Assembly: GCF_008831285.2 (NCBI RefSeq)
Contig: NC_045138.2
Span: 1,933,143 to 1,997,142, forward strand
Length of the DNA: 64,000 bases
Reading direction: 5' to 3'
Source: Nymphaea colorata
Taxonomy: Eukaryota > Streptophyta > Magnoliopsida > Nymphaeales > Nymphaeaceae
Both the position numbers and the translations under genes were made by a program. How positions within the stretch are numbered: the first letter of the stretch is position 1; the number at the start of each line of letters is the position of its first letter. The notes beneath the pieces were generated by a model. That model made no database searches, had not been told where the DNA came from, and saw only the letters and a list, made by a program, of their open reading frames with translations. Positions 36,000-48,557 of the stretch are shown one piece after another.

Positions 36000-38440
36000 A
36001 TATAGATTAGGTTTATATTTTTTGTTACTTTGAATAGATTTTGTATATGTTGTCTCTTGCTAGTTGCAAATTAGCTACTTTCTATATTTTTTTCATTGGA
36101 AAAATCAGCATTGTCTTGAGGCATGAATGCTATATCCAAGAGTAAAACCTGTAAACTAAGCTCTCTCATTATCATTAGTTTGAAATTAATCCTTAGCATG
36201 GATATAAGTTGAGACCAAGAAGTGAGGCAGATAGCGCAATTCAAGCACTCGTATATTTTCATCCAGTAGAAAGATGACAAAGGACACCTCAGTCTCAATA
36301 GTGTCATGACATCAGTCAAATTTTTTACTATGGGTAGGGACACTATCTTCTTCATGACATGCAAGTTGGCCTGAAATAAAGAATTTTCCGACGAATTGAA
36401 ATCAGATGGCCGCTAGATGTTTTGGATGAAAAATATGTAAAAATTATTGCTAAAAACATCATGCAACATAAACAATAGCAATAGTTTACATGATAGCAAC
36501 GGTTTCTAGTTTCAATGAAATGAGATTTTTAAAGGCCTCGTGCGGGCTAGTGCCTACACCAGCTACATTGTAGCTTCGCCATTGCCTGTGTTATATAACA
36601 AGTTTAAAGCATATTCAAACTCATTTCCCTTATATTCATGACAGGGTGTCACAAAGGCAACTCATTAAACAAGGGGCATTACATATAAAATTTTAAGGGG
36701 CACCAATATGTAAATGAGAAAAATTGCTAAAAAATATCAGTATAAAATAACATATTTTTTTGCAATCCGTGTGGACAATTGCCCACACATGGCCCACATT
36801 TGCCTCAGCACCTAGTTACATAGTTTACATATGTCTAGTTGATAATGAAGAAGAGTACTATGTTTCTTGCAAACTAGAGTATAGGGATGTCAACTCATCC
36901 AATTGGATTGGATGTAATTTTACTATATCCAATTTATCCGAGATTCACATAATTGAATTCAAATAAGAATGGAAAAAAGTCTTACACCGTAACCAAAACT
37001 GGCTTATAAATTGGGAAACTAAGTATGAATCCCAATCCAACTTTTCAATATTTGACTTTTAAATATGAAATCTGAATCCAAGCCCAATCCAACTTTTAAA
37101 TTCACAAAGAATGGTTTGGATTCCATTTAAATGCTAATTTTGAGTAAATCCATATTCTGAACCCAAAATACCTGAATCTTATACAAGTTTGACAATGAAA
37201 ATGATATAAAAATAGTGTTGGTTTTGATTATACATCCAAATTTTAAGAAAAAAAGAGATTCCAAGAATTCCAATAGAGTAGGTTCATTGTGTTGAAGAAA
37301 GTCCTCATTCAACACATCCCCAGAGAGTCAAAGGTTTTAGACGATTCACTGAAAGCAGCTAATAGGAAAGGCAATATTGAACGCAAAAATATGAAAACAT
37401 AGAGGAAATAATGTTTAATTGACAATGAAAGATAAAAAGAAGTGCCAAAGAATCACCAATCTGTTCACGCATATGGAAGGCTCGAAAGTATTTGCAGCCT
37501 TCCTCCAAATTTTTTCATTTTCTAATTTACAAAAAGATGCAAACTTCATAACATGAGATCAGCAGATACATGGACAATGATGAACAAAATGAAGTGAATA
37601 GAAACTAATAGAATGGACAAATGATGAACAGGAAGAAATGATGGCAAATATGGTAGACATAAAGGAGAAAAAATTACACGAAATTTCTTGAAACTGGCTT
37701 CAATAGAAATAAAGAACATGTTCATGAACTATTTTATTAATTAGTTCAAGTAAAAAGTTTGCTCATTGAACAATTACGTAACACAGTCTGTTTAATTAAC
37801 TATTAAATAACATAGATAACTTAATTGAATAAAGCTTGATCAGAGATTTATCAAATCTTCTACTAACTTATATCCAAAAAGCTATTTCAACGATCAGATA
37901 TTTAAAATGAGAACCTCCAGCATCGTTCAATCCACAAGGCGGAAAATGTTTTGATGGCAATTGACTGTTATTAACGAAAAAAGAATTGCAATTATTCATG
38001 GGCATTTTGAAAAAACAAAAAAACCGAGCACTTAAATTTGATTGATTTGTTTATTTATTCATTAGTTAATATGGTAAAAGATTTTCCAAACAACCTGCAG
38101 CTTGTTATGGAACATGAAGCAGGACCTCCCTCTGTCTCTCTCTGATATCTTTCTTTTCCAAGTTGAACAATCATGTTTACTCAACCAAAAGTAAAATTTT
38201 CATTTGAAGAGTTTAGAGTTTAGACACGCATAACTTTCTTTTCATGTCATATTTTCCACGTTCAAGAAAGCATCCACTAAAAATTTAGTATTCAATGGAC
38301 TTCAAGCCCTCAACATCTCTTGAAAATGCAACTAAAATGCTTTACTGGACAGAACTTTGAATCACAAGAATCCCTCGAATCAAGCACCATGATACACCAT
38401 ACTACCAAGTCAGAACAGAGTTGCAGAAGCTTCAGGAGGC
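36000..38440. other. Intergenic repeat debris between the solo LTR and the second AAP gene
   Basis: No gene is supported. Near 36540-36600 and 36765-36830 there are stretches resembling degraded termini of a common plant element (GGACAATTGCCCACACATGG and a reverse-strand GGCGAAGCTAC word). Near 36880-37130 a CCAATCCAACTT word is repeated in both orientations. Confidence 0.45.
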
Positions 38441-38448
38441 TTGGATCT

Positions 38449-41400
38449 CTAGTAATAGCTCTTAAAAGGAGCAGAATGCTTGAGGCTATCCAGTAGACCC
38501 GCTACTGACCCAACAGCTGCAAGTAAGGAGACAACCAAGGTGACCATGCTCAAAATCTGCAACCTGTACCACTCGAATGTCCCCATCTTGATCTTCTCTC
38601 GAGCTATGTACATTGATACTGGGAACCTCACTGTCAATGGCCAAAAGATGATGGCTCCAAGCAATCCCATGATTGCATTGAAAAATGGCAGGATCATGGC
38701 CACAACTGTCATAAGCATAACAATAAATGTGCGGATGGTCAGCCTCGCCAGCGTAAACTGTACGCAAGTTTTAGTACCTGGCAAATTGATCTTGTAAAGC
38801 TTGCTCGAGATGCTTGATCTAGGCCAAGTTGATGCTACCCACTTCTCCAACAGAGCAAAAACTGGTTGACCAAATACCTGCAGGTTCCATTAGCAAATGA
38901 TGCTGCATTACGAAGCTTAGGTATCTAGGAAATCTTTGAAAATGTGCCTTAAGTTGCGACTATTAATGAAAAATGTGCGTAATTTCACATATTTCTGTTT
39001 TCCTTTAGAAGACAATGAGTTTCCTTCTTTTAATTCTGTCGGTAGACATAAACTCAATTTATTATTTGACTACCTTTCAAATTCTGAACACATGTATTCG
39101 GAGTTCCATTCAGGAAAGACGACTATTCTTCAAAAGGTTTCAATTCCTAAATTTTTTTCACTGTTCCTTGAGAAATACATACAGCTGCTATGGACATGGT
39201 AAAAAGGGTGCACATCAATGTTCTGAATATAATAAGAAGTGGACCTAATTTTCTGCGTATACAAGAGGAGACCTACTATAAATAACCATCAGTTAAATTA
39301 TTATAAGGAGTACAGGCTGCCGTGATTAAGTAGCTTTACACTTAAAATCAACATTGCAAGGGTTAATCCAAGTTAGATAGACAGAGTTGTGTTGCCATAA
39401 CAAAGCATAAAATTGTGTGTTCTTATCAAGTTTAAAGACTTAAAGGCGGGTGAAATAATCTATTATCACTTACTTCGTTGAAAATTTACTTCATAATGCA
39501 TCAGTGGGATGAAATTTGTGATTTATGTAAGCTGTTTTGAAAGTAAAATGCAAAGAACCACTTTTCTTGGCAGCCAGCAGTACTCAGTAGACAATCAAAC
39601 AGCACAACAAAGTAAAATTTCTGCTCCACAAAGCCATGACAGAACTCAGTTACATCTTTTATGTATTATGTGTGCAAATAAGATTACTACTTCATTGAGG
39701 AATGCTTTAATACTGTCAACATGAGGGAGATAACTGATTTCTAGAAACACTATTCATTTATTAGATAGCATACCACCATATCAAGGATCAACAAGTTAGT
39801 TATTATATTTTGTACTGGAAGTGGGTGAAATCTTTACCTGGTAAGCACCAACAAGATGGATGACAATGCAGATGTTGCCAATGTCAACTAGCCAGTATGG
39901 TTCATAGAAACCGAAGCCAGTAAGAAAGTTTCCTGGGGAAGAATTTCCAAAGGCGGCATAGCCTATGCAGCCCAGAGTTACATAAAAAACTGATGTTGCA
40001 CCTATCCCATAGAGGGTAGCTTTCTTCATGGATTGATTCTCAGGTGGGGGTGATCTCAGCGTATCCTACATCCAACAAAAAATTTCACTGCGCTGTGCTG
40101 TATATTCTCTAGACGTGGTTTGTGAGGATTGAACTCAAACAGAAACAGAACTCTCGTACATGCTGTATCAAATCTAAAAGTCCAAGCATATGACTAGTGT
40201 TGCTTAAACTTGATGTGCATTTGCCCAATATATACATTACATAAACATGGAGGCAATGATGAAACAGATTATAATCATCAATCAGACATGGTGAAGATCC
40301 TTCTCTGTTCCTTGGATACCAGTGAAATTTGAATCCAGGGCATCAAGGTGAAAAGTCAAATTGACAGTCCACCTCTGCATAATAGATAAAAAAATCAACA
40401 TATTTCTTCTAAGTCTATACATATCCAAAAAAACAAGCCATGCCTCATCCCACTGATAATACAAAATCAAAGATAAACGAAGTTCTTGAAACTAAACGGA
40501 GCTCACAAACTAGCAGCAAAGTCTTACTGGTATGTGATTGCACTTATTCTGTTGAGGTGCTTGTTTATGGTTAGATTGTGAGTGTCAGGGTCCTACAAGA
40601 TTTGGATTTGGATACCAAGAGCGACATAAGAATGCAGCTGAAATTTGTACGGAGTTGATTCTAGCGAATTCAATTTTCTATAATTGGCACTACTCCAGTC
40701 CGATTTTCCACAATTTCAGACCCCAGTTAATGCTTTTCCTAAAAGGTAATATCTCCTCAGTAATATATTATAACTCTAATGATTTCTATCCTGTCATTAA
40801 CAAAAGAGAAAAACCAGCAGGTTGTAAAGCATACCTGTATTTCAACCAGCAGAGGAGCAAATGTGTATGCAAAAGCAATGTTTCCCAAGGCTTGGAAGGC
40901 ATTCCATGTCTTTGTTGCTGCAGTAACACCATTGGAGCCAACCCCAACTCCAGTTAAAGTTCCTTTGAGGTTGCCATCGCCTGCAACTTTCGCAATGCAA
41001 AGGCCAAGGCCAATGAGAGAGTATGCAAATGACATGATTGCAGCAATAACTGATAGTACTGTGACCTTCTCCAGGTTAGGAAGTTGAGCCAGTATGACCT
41101 CAACCAACCCAAAAATTATCATATAGGAGTTTCCAGACATCCGGCAATTTGCTTTGTGGCCATGTTTATGTAAACAGTTGGATTTCTTCACTGCCCTGTT
41201 TGCAACTCAAGAAAACCACGGTATTCATATTAGCTTGTTCCATAATTTCAGTCTGTGTCTGTGGATGCATTTCCATTGTGATGAAGCTAAGCCGTTAAAA
41301 TATGTAAGTAAAGCATGACATGTGAAAGCAAATAGCCAGAAATCCTTCATCTGTTGTTTCTATGGATGAAACATCAACAGACACACACACACATACACAC

Positions 41401-43446
41401 AGCGTATTTCATTCTTATTTTTATCCAGAATAGTTCCTCCTGCAACAGTAAATATGGCATTCAGATCAATTTTTTTATAGTATAATTTTTCAGATAGGTC
41501 TTGCCTTTTGATTTATATCCAACTCATCCACGAAACAAGTCTGAAACTACCTTCCTACAGAAAATGGCAGTTCCCTGCCAAATGCCTCTAATAGTAGATA
41601 ATTCAGGGAATGAAGCTGTTGTGATTAAGGAAATGGCAGGATAAATTTGTAAGAAGGGAGGATGGATGTCAATTTATAAGATACTGTAAAAAGTGAACTA
41701 GCACTACTATCTTTTATCAGTTATGTCCTAAAGACGCATTTTGGTGATCTCAGTGGCCAATTAATGAAATAAAAAACAACTAAAATCGTGACATTTTTCA
41801 GTACGAAAATAATTATTACTAGGACCAAGAAACCACATCGCATACATATATATAAATATATAGGCGCTACGCTAAAAATGCAGTTGAAGATAAAACACTT
41901 TGAGATATGCAACTCGAAGAAATTGGAAGCAAAGAGGGAGGGATGAAATAAATGCTCACATCATACTAGTAGCGGTTGTGATAGTGTATCCGATCATGGC
42001 CCCCCATAGATTTGCTTGCTGAGCAACTCCACATAGCAGCTTTTGCTTTCCCCCTGCCAATCCAATGGAAGGAAGACAAACATTTCTCTTCTTTGGTAAA
42101 AGAAAGCCTTAATGCCTAGTGAAAAACTGTTCTTTGTTCAGTGAATTTCCATATAAATTTGGGGCACATTTACCAGCAAGCAACTGAAAGAGGATTGATG
42201 GGCAACGATGCAGGACGTTTTCACCACCCATTAAGTAAAAAACTTGATGAAAATCTTTGACTTTATTTTTATTTTTCCGTTTCTAAATAATTCCAATAAA
42301 TGTTAAACAGTATCCAAGCTTTCGGCCAACACCGAACGCTTGATATGTCTTTGAGGAGGTTCTAAACAAGGAGACAAGAAAAGCATAAAATGGAGGAAAT
42401 GGGTGGTACCTAGGATTGCACTCACAGCCTCCATGTAATTAGAATTTCTCCGGCCAGTGGTCTTGTCGGGGCACCTGTAGCAGTCGCATAGGAGGATGGC
42501 TGTGTAGTAGGTGACCCAGGCAAAGGCCAGAAGAACGAGAGGGCCGATGACCCAACCCAGCTGAGCCACACTCCACGGCAGAGCAAGCACCCCTGCCCCT
42601 ATCACTGCCGTTATTATGTGAGCAGTTGCTGTCCAGACCGTCCCTGTCACATCCCCACTCAAATCAAGCTTCAAATACGTACAGAAAGCAAAGAGAGTAA
42701 CGGAAGAGACATTGTAATAGTTGTGTGTTAAATAAAAAAATACTAGAAGAAACCACACAAAGATTGCTCAATAGCGCTTGGACCACCTGGCTTGACAATG
42801 AAAACACCATGAAAAGGCGGAAACAGCATTTTCTCCGAAGTTGGTACCAGATTTATGGTCTTTTATTGTGTTCCTGTTGCCATTTTTCTAACTATTTTCG
42901 GCAGTGCTTGTAATGTATTCTTTTAACTTGTTCCTGTTAATAGTGTGTGTTTTTCCCGTTCCTGCTTGCACGCTCAGGCTCACTTTGGTCTCTTAGTCGG
43001 TGCATAAGTTTTGAAACACCACACTTTTCAGCAGGTTGTCTCTAGCAGAAAGATCATCATGGTGTCGTTACAGGCGACTTGTTTGTTTAGTGGAAAACCA
43101 AACCTTCTCAGTTGAGACCATGGCTGCCAAACACTGAAACAGGAGTTGTCATGAGTGGGTCTGAATCCTGGAGCAGTCGGGACCAATTCATAATATGTGA
43201 CCAAGGCCATTTTGGAATGTGAGGATCAGTCCGGGTTCGAGCCACTAGGTCCACTCTGGGATTCTCCAAGTAACAAGGAGGAGAAATAAGCCTTGAAGAA
43301 TCTAAACCTCACACAAAAACCAGTACTCTCACTTCATTTTGCCCCCACAGTTGTGAGCTTATGTTAACGAAGAAGAGATCACACTTACCGGTTCTGGCAT
43401 GGTCGTCATCTTCATGCACTTCACTTAGACTCTCCACACTGTCCAT
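38449..43446 (-). CDS. AAP: Amino acid permease (AAP family), second of the tandem pair
   Basis: Minus-strand exons: 43446-43389, (candidate 43123-43104), 42668-42410, 42053-41960, 41195-40835, 40065-39838, 38877-38449. With the 20-nt candidate exon the total is 1449 nt and 482 aa, the usual AAP length. The core reads GTVWTATAHIITAVIGAGVL, then LCDCYRCPDKTTGRRNSNYM, GGKQKLLCGVAQQANLWGAM, FQALGNIAFAYTFAPLLVEI, DTLRSPPPENQSMKKATLYG, FWPLTVRFPVSMYIAREK and ends HSAPFKSYY. Exon borders from exon 3 on match the sister gene exactly. Exon 3 is four codons longer. Family residues (GGK, GFGFY, PGN) are kept, so this looks like the conserved copy. It is a proton-coupled amino acid importer by homology. 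Only the N-terminal join is uncertain: exon 1 ends in phase 1 and exon 3 starts in phase 0, so they cannot be joined directly. Confidence 0.88.
43104..43123 (-). other. Candidate 20-nt N-terminal exon of the second AAP gene
   Basis: Minus strand: acceptor GTGTTTGGCAG, then 20 bases encoding (A)MVSTEK, then donor GTTTGG. Length 2 mod 3 is exactly what is needed to join exon 1 to exon 3. The counterpart of the sister gene's 110-nt exon 2 was not found in this intron. Confidence 0.5.
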
Positions 43447-43524
43447 GCTCTTTCCCTCTATATCATCTATCTTCTCTCTCTTTCTCTCTACGACTCCTTA
43501 CGCACTGAGAATGAAAATGAAGCA

Positions 43525-43536
43525 GGATTTATAACG
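43525..43536 (-). promoter_or_regulatory. TATA region of the second AAP gene
   Basis: Minus strand CGTTATAAATCCTGC, about 85 bp before ATG 43446, matches the sister promoter. Confidence 0.6.
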
Positions 43537-44077
43537 ATTCTGCTGAAGCCTAAAGAAGAAAAGGCATGGAAGGCGTGCATGCAGTCTTTGCTGAGAAAAG
43601 TTTCACGAGCAGAAGCAAGCTCTCCATTGGGAAGACCTTCCGCCCCCCACGCATTTAACACCATTTTGGTAACAACGAAGTGATTTGTCTCTCCCTCTCT
43701 TTCTCTGTATTCCGCCTCCCACGCATTCAACCTTATTTATTTGAAAAATATAAATGTTAAATTTGAGTTGCTCAGGCAGATTGAAGACTAAGTTTTTCGC
43801 CGTGTTAATAGTTTAACGAGTTTTACGGAGTTCGTTTAAACGAGGGTCTGGGTTATGTCTGGACTTGACGTGTCGCAACTGCCTACTTAACAATTACACA
43901 TTTAAGACAAGTTTCAAACGGCTTCGATGAATTAAACCGAAGTTAACATTTAAAAGTTAAAAAGAAACAATTCTATAGAGCAGAACTTGAGCTCGATGTT
44001 GTAGTTGAGTTTGATTCAATCTCAGTTTCACCTCAAAGGTTTACAAGTTAAACTAACTTGAACTATTTAGTTCAATC

Positions 44078-44150
44078 CATAATTGTACTAGGCGGCAAGG
44101 TGATTCACCTTGTTTAAGTCATAATTGTACTAGGCAGCAAAGTGATCCAC
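44078..44150. repeat. Two copies of a ~30-bp segment, 42-bp period
   Basis: cataattgtactaggc begins at 44078 and again at 44120, each followed by a gcaa..gtgat..cac tail with a few differences. Confidence 0.8.
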
Positions 44151-44689
44151 ATCTTTTAAAGATTCGTATTTGAATTTTGAAGAGATCACTGCAGTCTATT
44201 TCTGAACCATAAAAAACCTCAAAACATACTAATGGCCTCTCTTAAAAGCAGTGGAAGTGAAAGGAACCACTCACTTAAAAAAAAGGAACTTAACTCTACT
44301 TCTTTGTCACATTGATTAGACAATTGATACAATGCATATTGTTAATGTTGCTTTGAAGATCATACTTATAAAAAATAATCAATCAATAATCTACTCTAAA
44401 GGGTCTATTTTTTTCCTCACATTTTTTTTATACATAAAGTTAGAAATTAGCTTGTGCCGTTTTGGATTTCCTTCTCCTACTCAATCTTTAGGACCATTTT
44501 TTCAAATTCATCATGAGCATATTCAAGAATTTTTCATCTCTGTCTTGTTAGTGTTGTCAAATTGATGCCTACCCTTATTAGTTCTTCAACTTGTTAAGAA
44601 AAATTCAATTTGATTGCTACATTTCAAGCCGGCCAAAGGCTTCATCTTCTTGCTGTGTTCCATGCAGATGCTTTGTCTCTCTGCGGCTG

Positions 44690-44816
44690 CCACGTGTCCT
44701 CGTGCATGTCATGGCCTGCCGTTAGCGGCGTGCAGCTTTGCGTGGAAACCGCTGGCGGTTTAATTACCCGAACTCGGGCGGTGGACACGGCCGGCGTTGA
44801 GACTGATACGTGGCAG
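44690..44816. promoter_or_regulatory. Pair of ACGT-core (G-box/ABRE-like) words
   Basis: CCACGTGTCC at 44690-44699 and ATACGTGGCA near 44806-44815 lie in a CpG-rich island about 1.2 kb upstream of the second AAP start. The island also holds an 82-codon frame (44610-44858) without known motif. A regulatory role is inference only. Confidence 0.25.
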
Positions 44817-46244
44817 AAGCTTGTTTTGATTGGCTCTTATGATGTTAAACTCGATTGATAATCTCGCCAAGTATTCAAAAAGATTCAGGAAGAATGAGGA
44901 ATAGAATAAATTTTAAAATCCAAAAAGATTCTAATTTTTCCTTTTTTTTAACTAAAATTTAAAAGGTGAAAAGAAAGAAAAGAAGAAGATTAAAGAGAAA
45001 CTAATGACTTTGGACCTTATCAATAATAAGGAATTTGATGCGATATGGCCAACTCCGAGCTGGTTGACTCCTTCACAACTCTCTTTAAAAAATATTTTGT
45101 TTTTCTTTTTTGTTCTTGCCTTTTAAAAGGTTATTAAAGGTAATTTGGTCATTTAGCACCGTAGCAGAAAACTTGCTTTTATTTCTTTGTGCAGTTTTTT
45201 GAGCATTGGGGTGAGAATTGAGAAATGATGAGATGAGAAAAAGTAAGTCCTTTCAGAAAATAAAAGATAAAAAGTAGAAATTTTGAAAATCTAAAAAATA
45301 GTTTTTTTTTTATGGATCAAGTGGTTAAAATGTCCTTCCAATTTTTTAAAAAAGCGTTTGATATACTCGAAATCATGGAATTTTAGAATCAAAATATTTA
45401 TTTTTTAGGAAATTTAAATTATTAAAGAAGCATTGTATTTTGTTTCTGTAATTAAAAAAATTTAAAACATCAAATTCTGATTCATTCCAATTTGAAGAGA
45501 AAGTGTGATTATAAAATTTTCAAATTAAAATTTCAAACCATCAAACACCTTTTTAGTGCATGCATAAAATTAGGCATTGTGAGGGTAAGTTTTTGGGTAA
45601 ACCAGGTTTAGTTTGCAAAATTAAGCTTTGGGCCCAGCTCATATATTTTAGGTTGAGTTGTGTACTAGTCAGGATCTGAGTCAGAAATTTTTTTATGAAG
45701 AGAGCCGAATTAAAGTTCCTAAATTTTGACTGTGGCTGAAATATAATTTTTTAAAATTTTTATATAAAACAAGTAAAATTTTTTAAAATTTACATGTAAT
45801 TTTTTTTTAAAAATTAAAGTAGGACCAAACTCATACGGCCCCTCCTTGGCTATGTCTTTGGTAATAGTGGCCAACCTGACCTGATAACACATACATAATC
45901 TCTTTCTCTCTCTTTCTATATATATATATATAACTATTTATTTATAAGATTTTCACGTCATCTTGTGATTTACCGCGACAGGCCGAATATGTCGCAAAAA
46001 GTTCTCTATACACAAGCTGGTGTCGATAGCAACAACTTTCCTGTCACCTGACGTGAGCTTGTGAATGTCACCAAGCTGGAGGGACGTTATGAGTTACAAT
46101 CTCAAGGTTGTCAATTCCTCTCTTGGTTATAAGATATGATAGTTGAACATGAATTTCCATAGAATGCGATACAGTGAGAAGTATTTTCTTTCTCTGTTGG
46201 TGTAACTTACGAAGCAAGTGTGCACTAGGCGTGCTTGACTTCTT

Positions 46245-46526
46245 GTGCTAAAGGATGAATCGTTTTTCTTTGCTTTTCCCTTTGCAAACGTCTTCATGTT
46301 CCCAACTGAAAAGATGGCTTTTTCTTTAATCTCTGACGCTTTTGCAAACGTCTTCATCTTCGCCAATGACAAGATGGCTTTCTTGACGATAGTTTCGCGT
46401 ACCTTTCAAGGAAAAGCAACAACAGTGTGGGCCGTTTTGCATGACACCTGCAAACCGAAGTCTCAAAACCAATTGTCGTTTTTAACCAGATTTAATTTTC
46501 TTTGTCTTTGTTTTGAATTTAAGTAG
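46245..46526 (+). other. Unassigned frame with an internal duplication (93 codons)
   Basis: The DNA near 46268-46322 is repeated at 46331-46382, encoding FANVFMFPTEKMAF and FANVFIFANDKMAF. A second frame of 56 codons starts just after it (46527-46697) and reads like coding sequence (ALYPNPEAALNPEGKRKEGD). I recognise no family. They may be remains of an old gene or chance frames. Confidence 0.25.
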
Positions 46527-47814
46527 ATGTGCCGCAGTTTGCTTGACAGATTTACTGCTCTCTACCCAAATCCCGAAGCAGCTCTAAACCCGGAAGGCAA
46601 GAGGAAAGAAGGAGATGCTTCGACCTCTTCAAAGCTAATGCCCCGACAACTTAAGCCTCACAAGCTAAATACCAAAGGTCTAGTGCTCATGGAATGAAAT
46701 GATAGGGCAATTGAGACTTGATTTGTTGCTTTTTTTTTTTTTTTTGAGTCTTGGCTTGCAAGTCCCCAGAGGGCTTCATCTAGAACCTAAACCTTTGATT
46801 CCAGTCTTTTCACCTTTGGTGGTAATTAGGTTTGTGATGTATGCGTTTTTGTTTTTCAAGTGTGAAATGTTGAAGCATGTGATTGATTTTCTTCCCCAAA
46901 GACATCGCCAGTCTCCATTTCAAACTGTCGTGCATCAACTCGCTATACTAAAGAAAGAACTGATAAGCAAGTTGCATCATAGTAGGGGTGTCGTGTTAAA
47001 GCACCGAAAGCAAGCCTAGTATCCTAAGGGATATGGAAATGATGGGGGGTCTTGGTTCTCAGGTGAGTGGTAAGATGAAATGCTTCGCTTACGCACCTAG
47101 AAACATTTGAATCCTCTTTCATTGGCGCTCTCTAGGTCTCATTGGTATTTGAAGCACTTCAATTTTTATACCCCTTTTGATTTTTTATTTCTCTGCCTCA
47201 TTTGTGCTTGAAATACATTTTATTCACCTGGTTGATGGTGATTTTGCAAAATTCAACGAATTTCATATGAAGTTATTGGAAAAAGTCCTTTTGTCTAAGC
47301 CTGTTGAAGACATGAGGGCTAATCTTGTTACGAGTTTAACTGCTTGTGCTCTACGTCGTTGAAACGATTATAATTGGCCTGCTGATTCGAATTGGATTGA
47401 AGGAAACATGATAACAAAAAATTGGGGTGCTGACGATTGATTAATTTTTCTCTGTGACTAATTGCTATCCATGTTCAATTGGTTAAATCTTACAATAAAT
47501 CATCATTTAATTCGTACTCATATTTTTAAAAATGTTTGTTCCAATGTTATATTTTTATTTTAATATTCAATTAAAACTTCTAATTTTGCGTCTTTTAGAT
47601 AGATAAGAGCTCTGAATCTTTGGCATAAATAAATCACTTCACAGAGTAAATCACAACATTGCCCTTTTCTTTGATTTAGAAGGGAGGGGAGACTGGGAAG
47701 GGAAGGACTCCCTGTGCTACAAAAGAGGGGCCGTGCCGCATCTGACACTTAAGTTGAAGTGCCGTGGAACGGCACTCTAAGGTACCAAAAAGAGGTCCTG
47801 TACCCTAGGAGGAC

Positions 47815-47960
47815 TTCGGCCGTCAGCCGGATGGTAGACCTCCTCCGCTCACCGGGCAAGTAGCCTTCACTTGTGCAGGCTGGTGGTGCTCTGTCACACA
47901 GGAGGGAGGTTTCAAGCCATGGTCATACACTGTCTGGCTTTAGTGCCTTGGGCCCCTCAA
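47815..47960 (+). mobile_element. SINE-like tRNA-derived stretch
   Basis: TGGTAGACCTCCTCCG, an ACCGGGCAAGTAGCC word and, about 80 bp on, GAGGTTTCAAGCCATGGTC resemble pol III A and B boxes of plant SINEs. No target duplication or poly(A)/poly(T) tail was established. Confidence 0.35.
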
Positions 47961-48557
47961 CCAAAAATTTACATTCTCCACCTGAGAGATTAAGAATTCA
48001 CTGATTTCTTATATTCACCTACCAAACTTTGTTCATTATGGACTATTAACATGAATTCTGCTCTGCAACTTGTTCTCATCCTTTTGTGTTTTTTTTAAGT
48101 AACTGTTTTACTCCCATCCTCATCCGAGTGAATAGATCCTCATCGGCTTATAATGTTTCCTGTGTCCCTTTTTATTTACCATTTTAATGATTATCTTTAG
48201 ATTTCCTTCAGACTTCTCTTTGTTGTTCATGTTGATCTGCTGTAGACTACCAATACAGCAGCATTTGCACGTTTTCTCATTTGGTTGCTATTTGAAAAGC
48301 TGATACAAACAGAAAGATAAACAACACATGAAAAATCAAGTTTATAGTAATATCACCTGATAAATCATGACCACCCCGGAAAGACATGTTCATCGGCTTT
48401 GAGCGGGGAAAGAGAGAGATTTTCTGCTCTCAATTGTTCATTTCATCAAGGATCAGCTATTGAAGTCAGTATTGTAATTGAGAGACTGTGACGTTAACTT
48501 CCGAATTTCACAAAGTCTCGTACTTGAATATACACAAATATTTTCAAATGGTGCTTA

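Noticed and set aside
42303-42758. Start of the second AAP protein at 42758 (MWFLLVFFYL)
   Set aside because: This is intron read-through; exon 1 at 43446-43389 is matched in the sister gene, including promoter and donor. Kept only as a fallback if the 20-nt exon is wrong.
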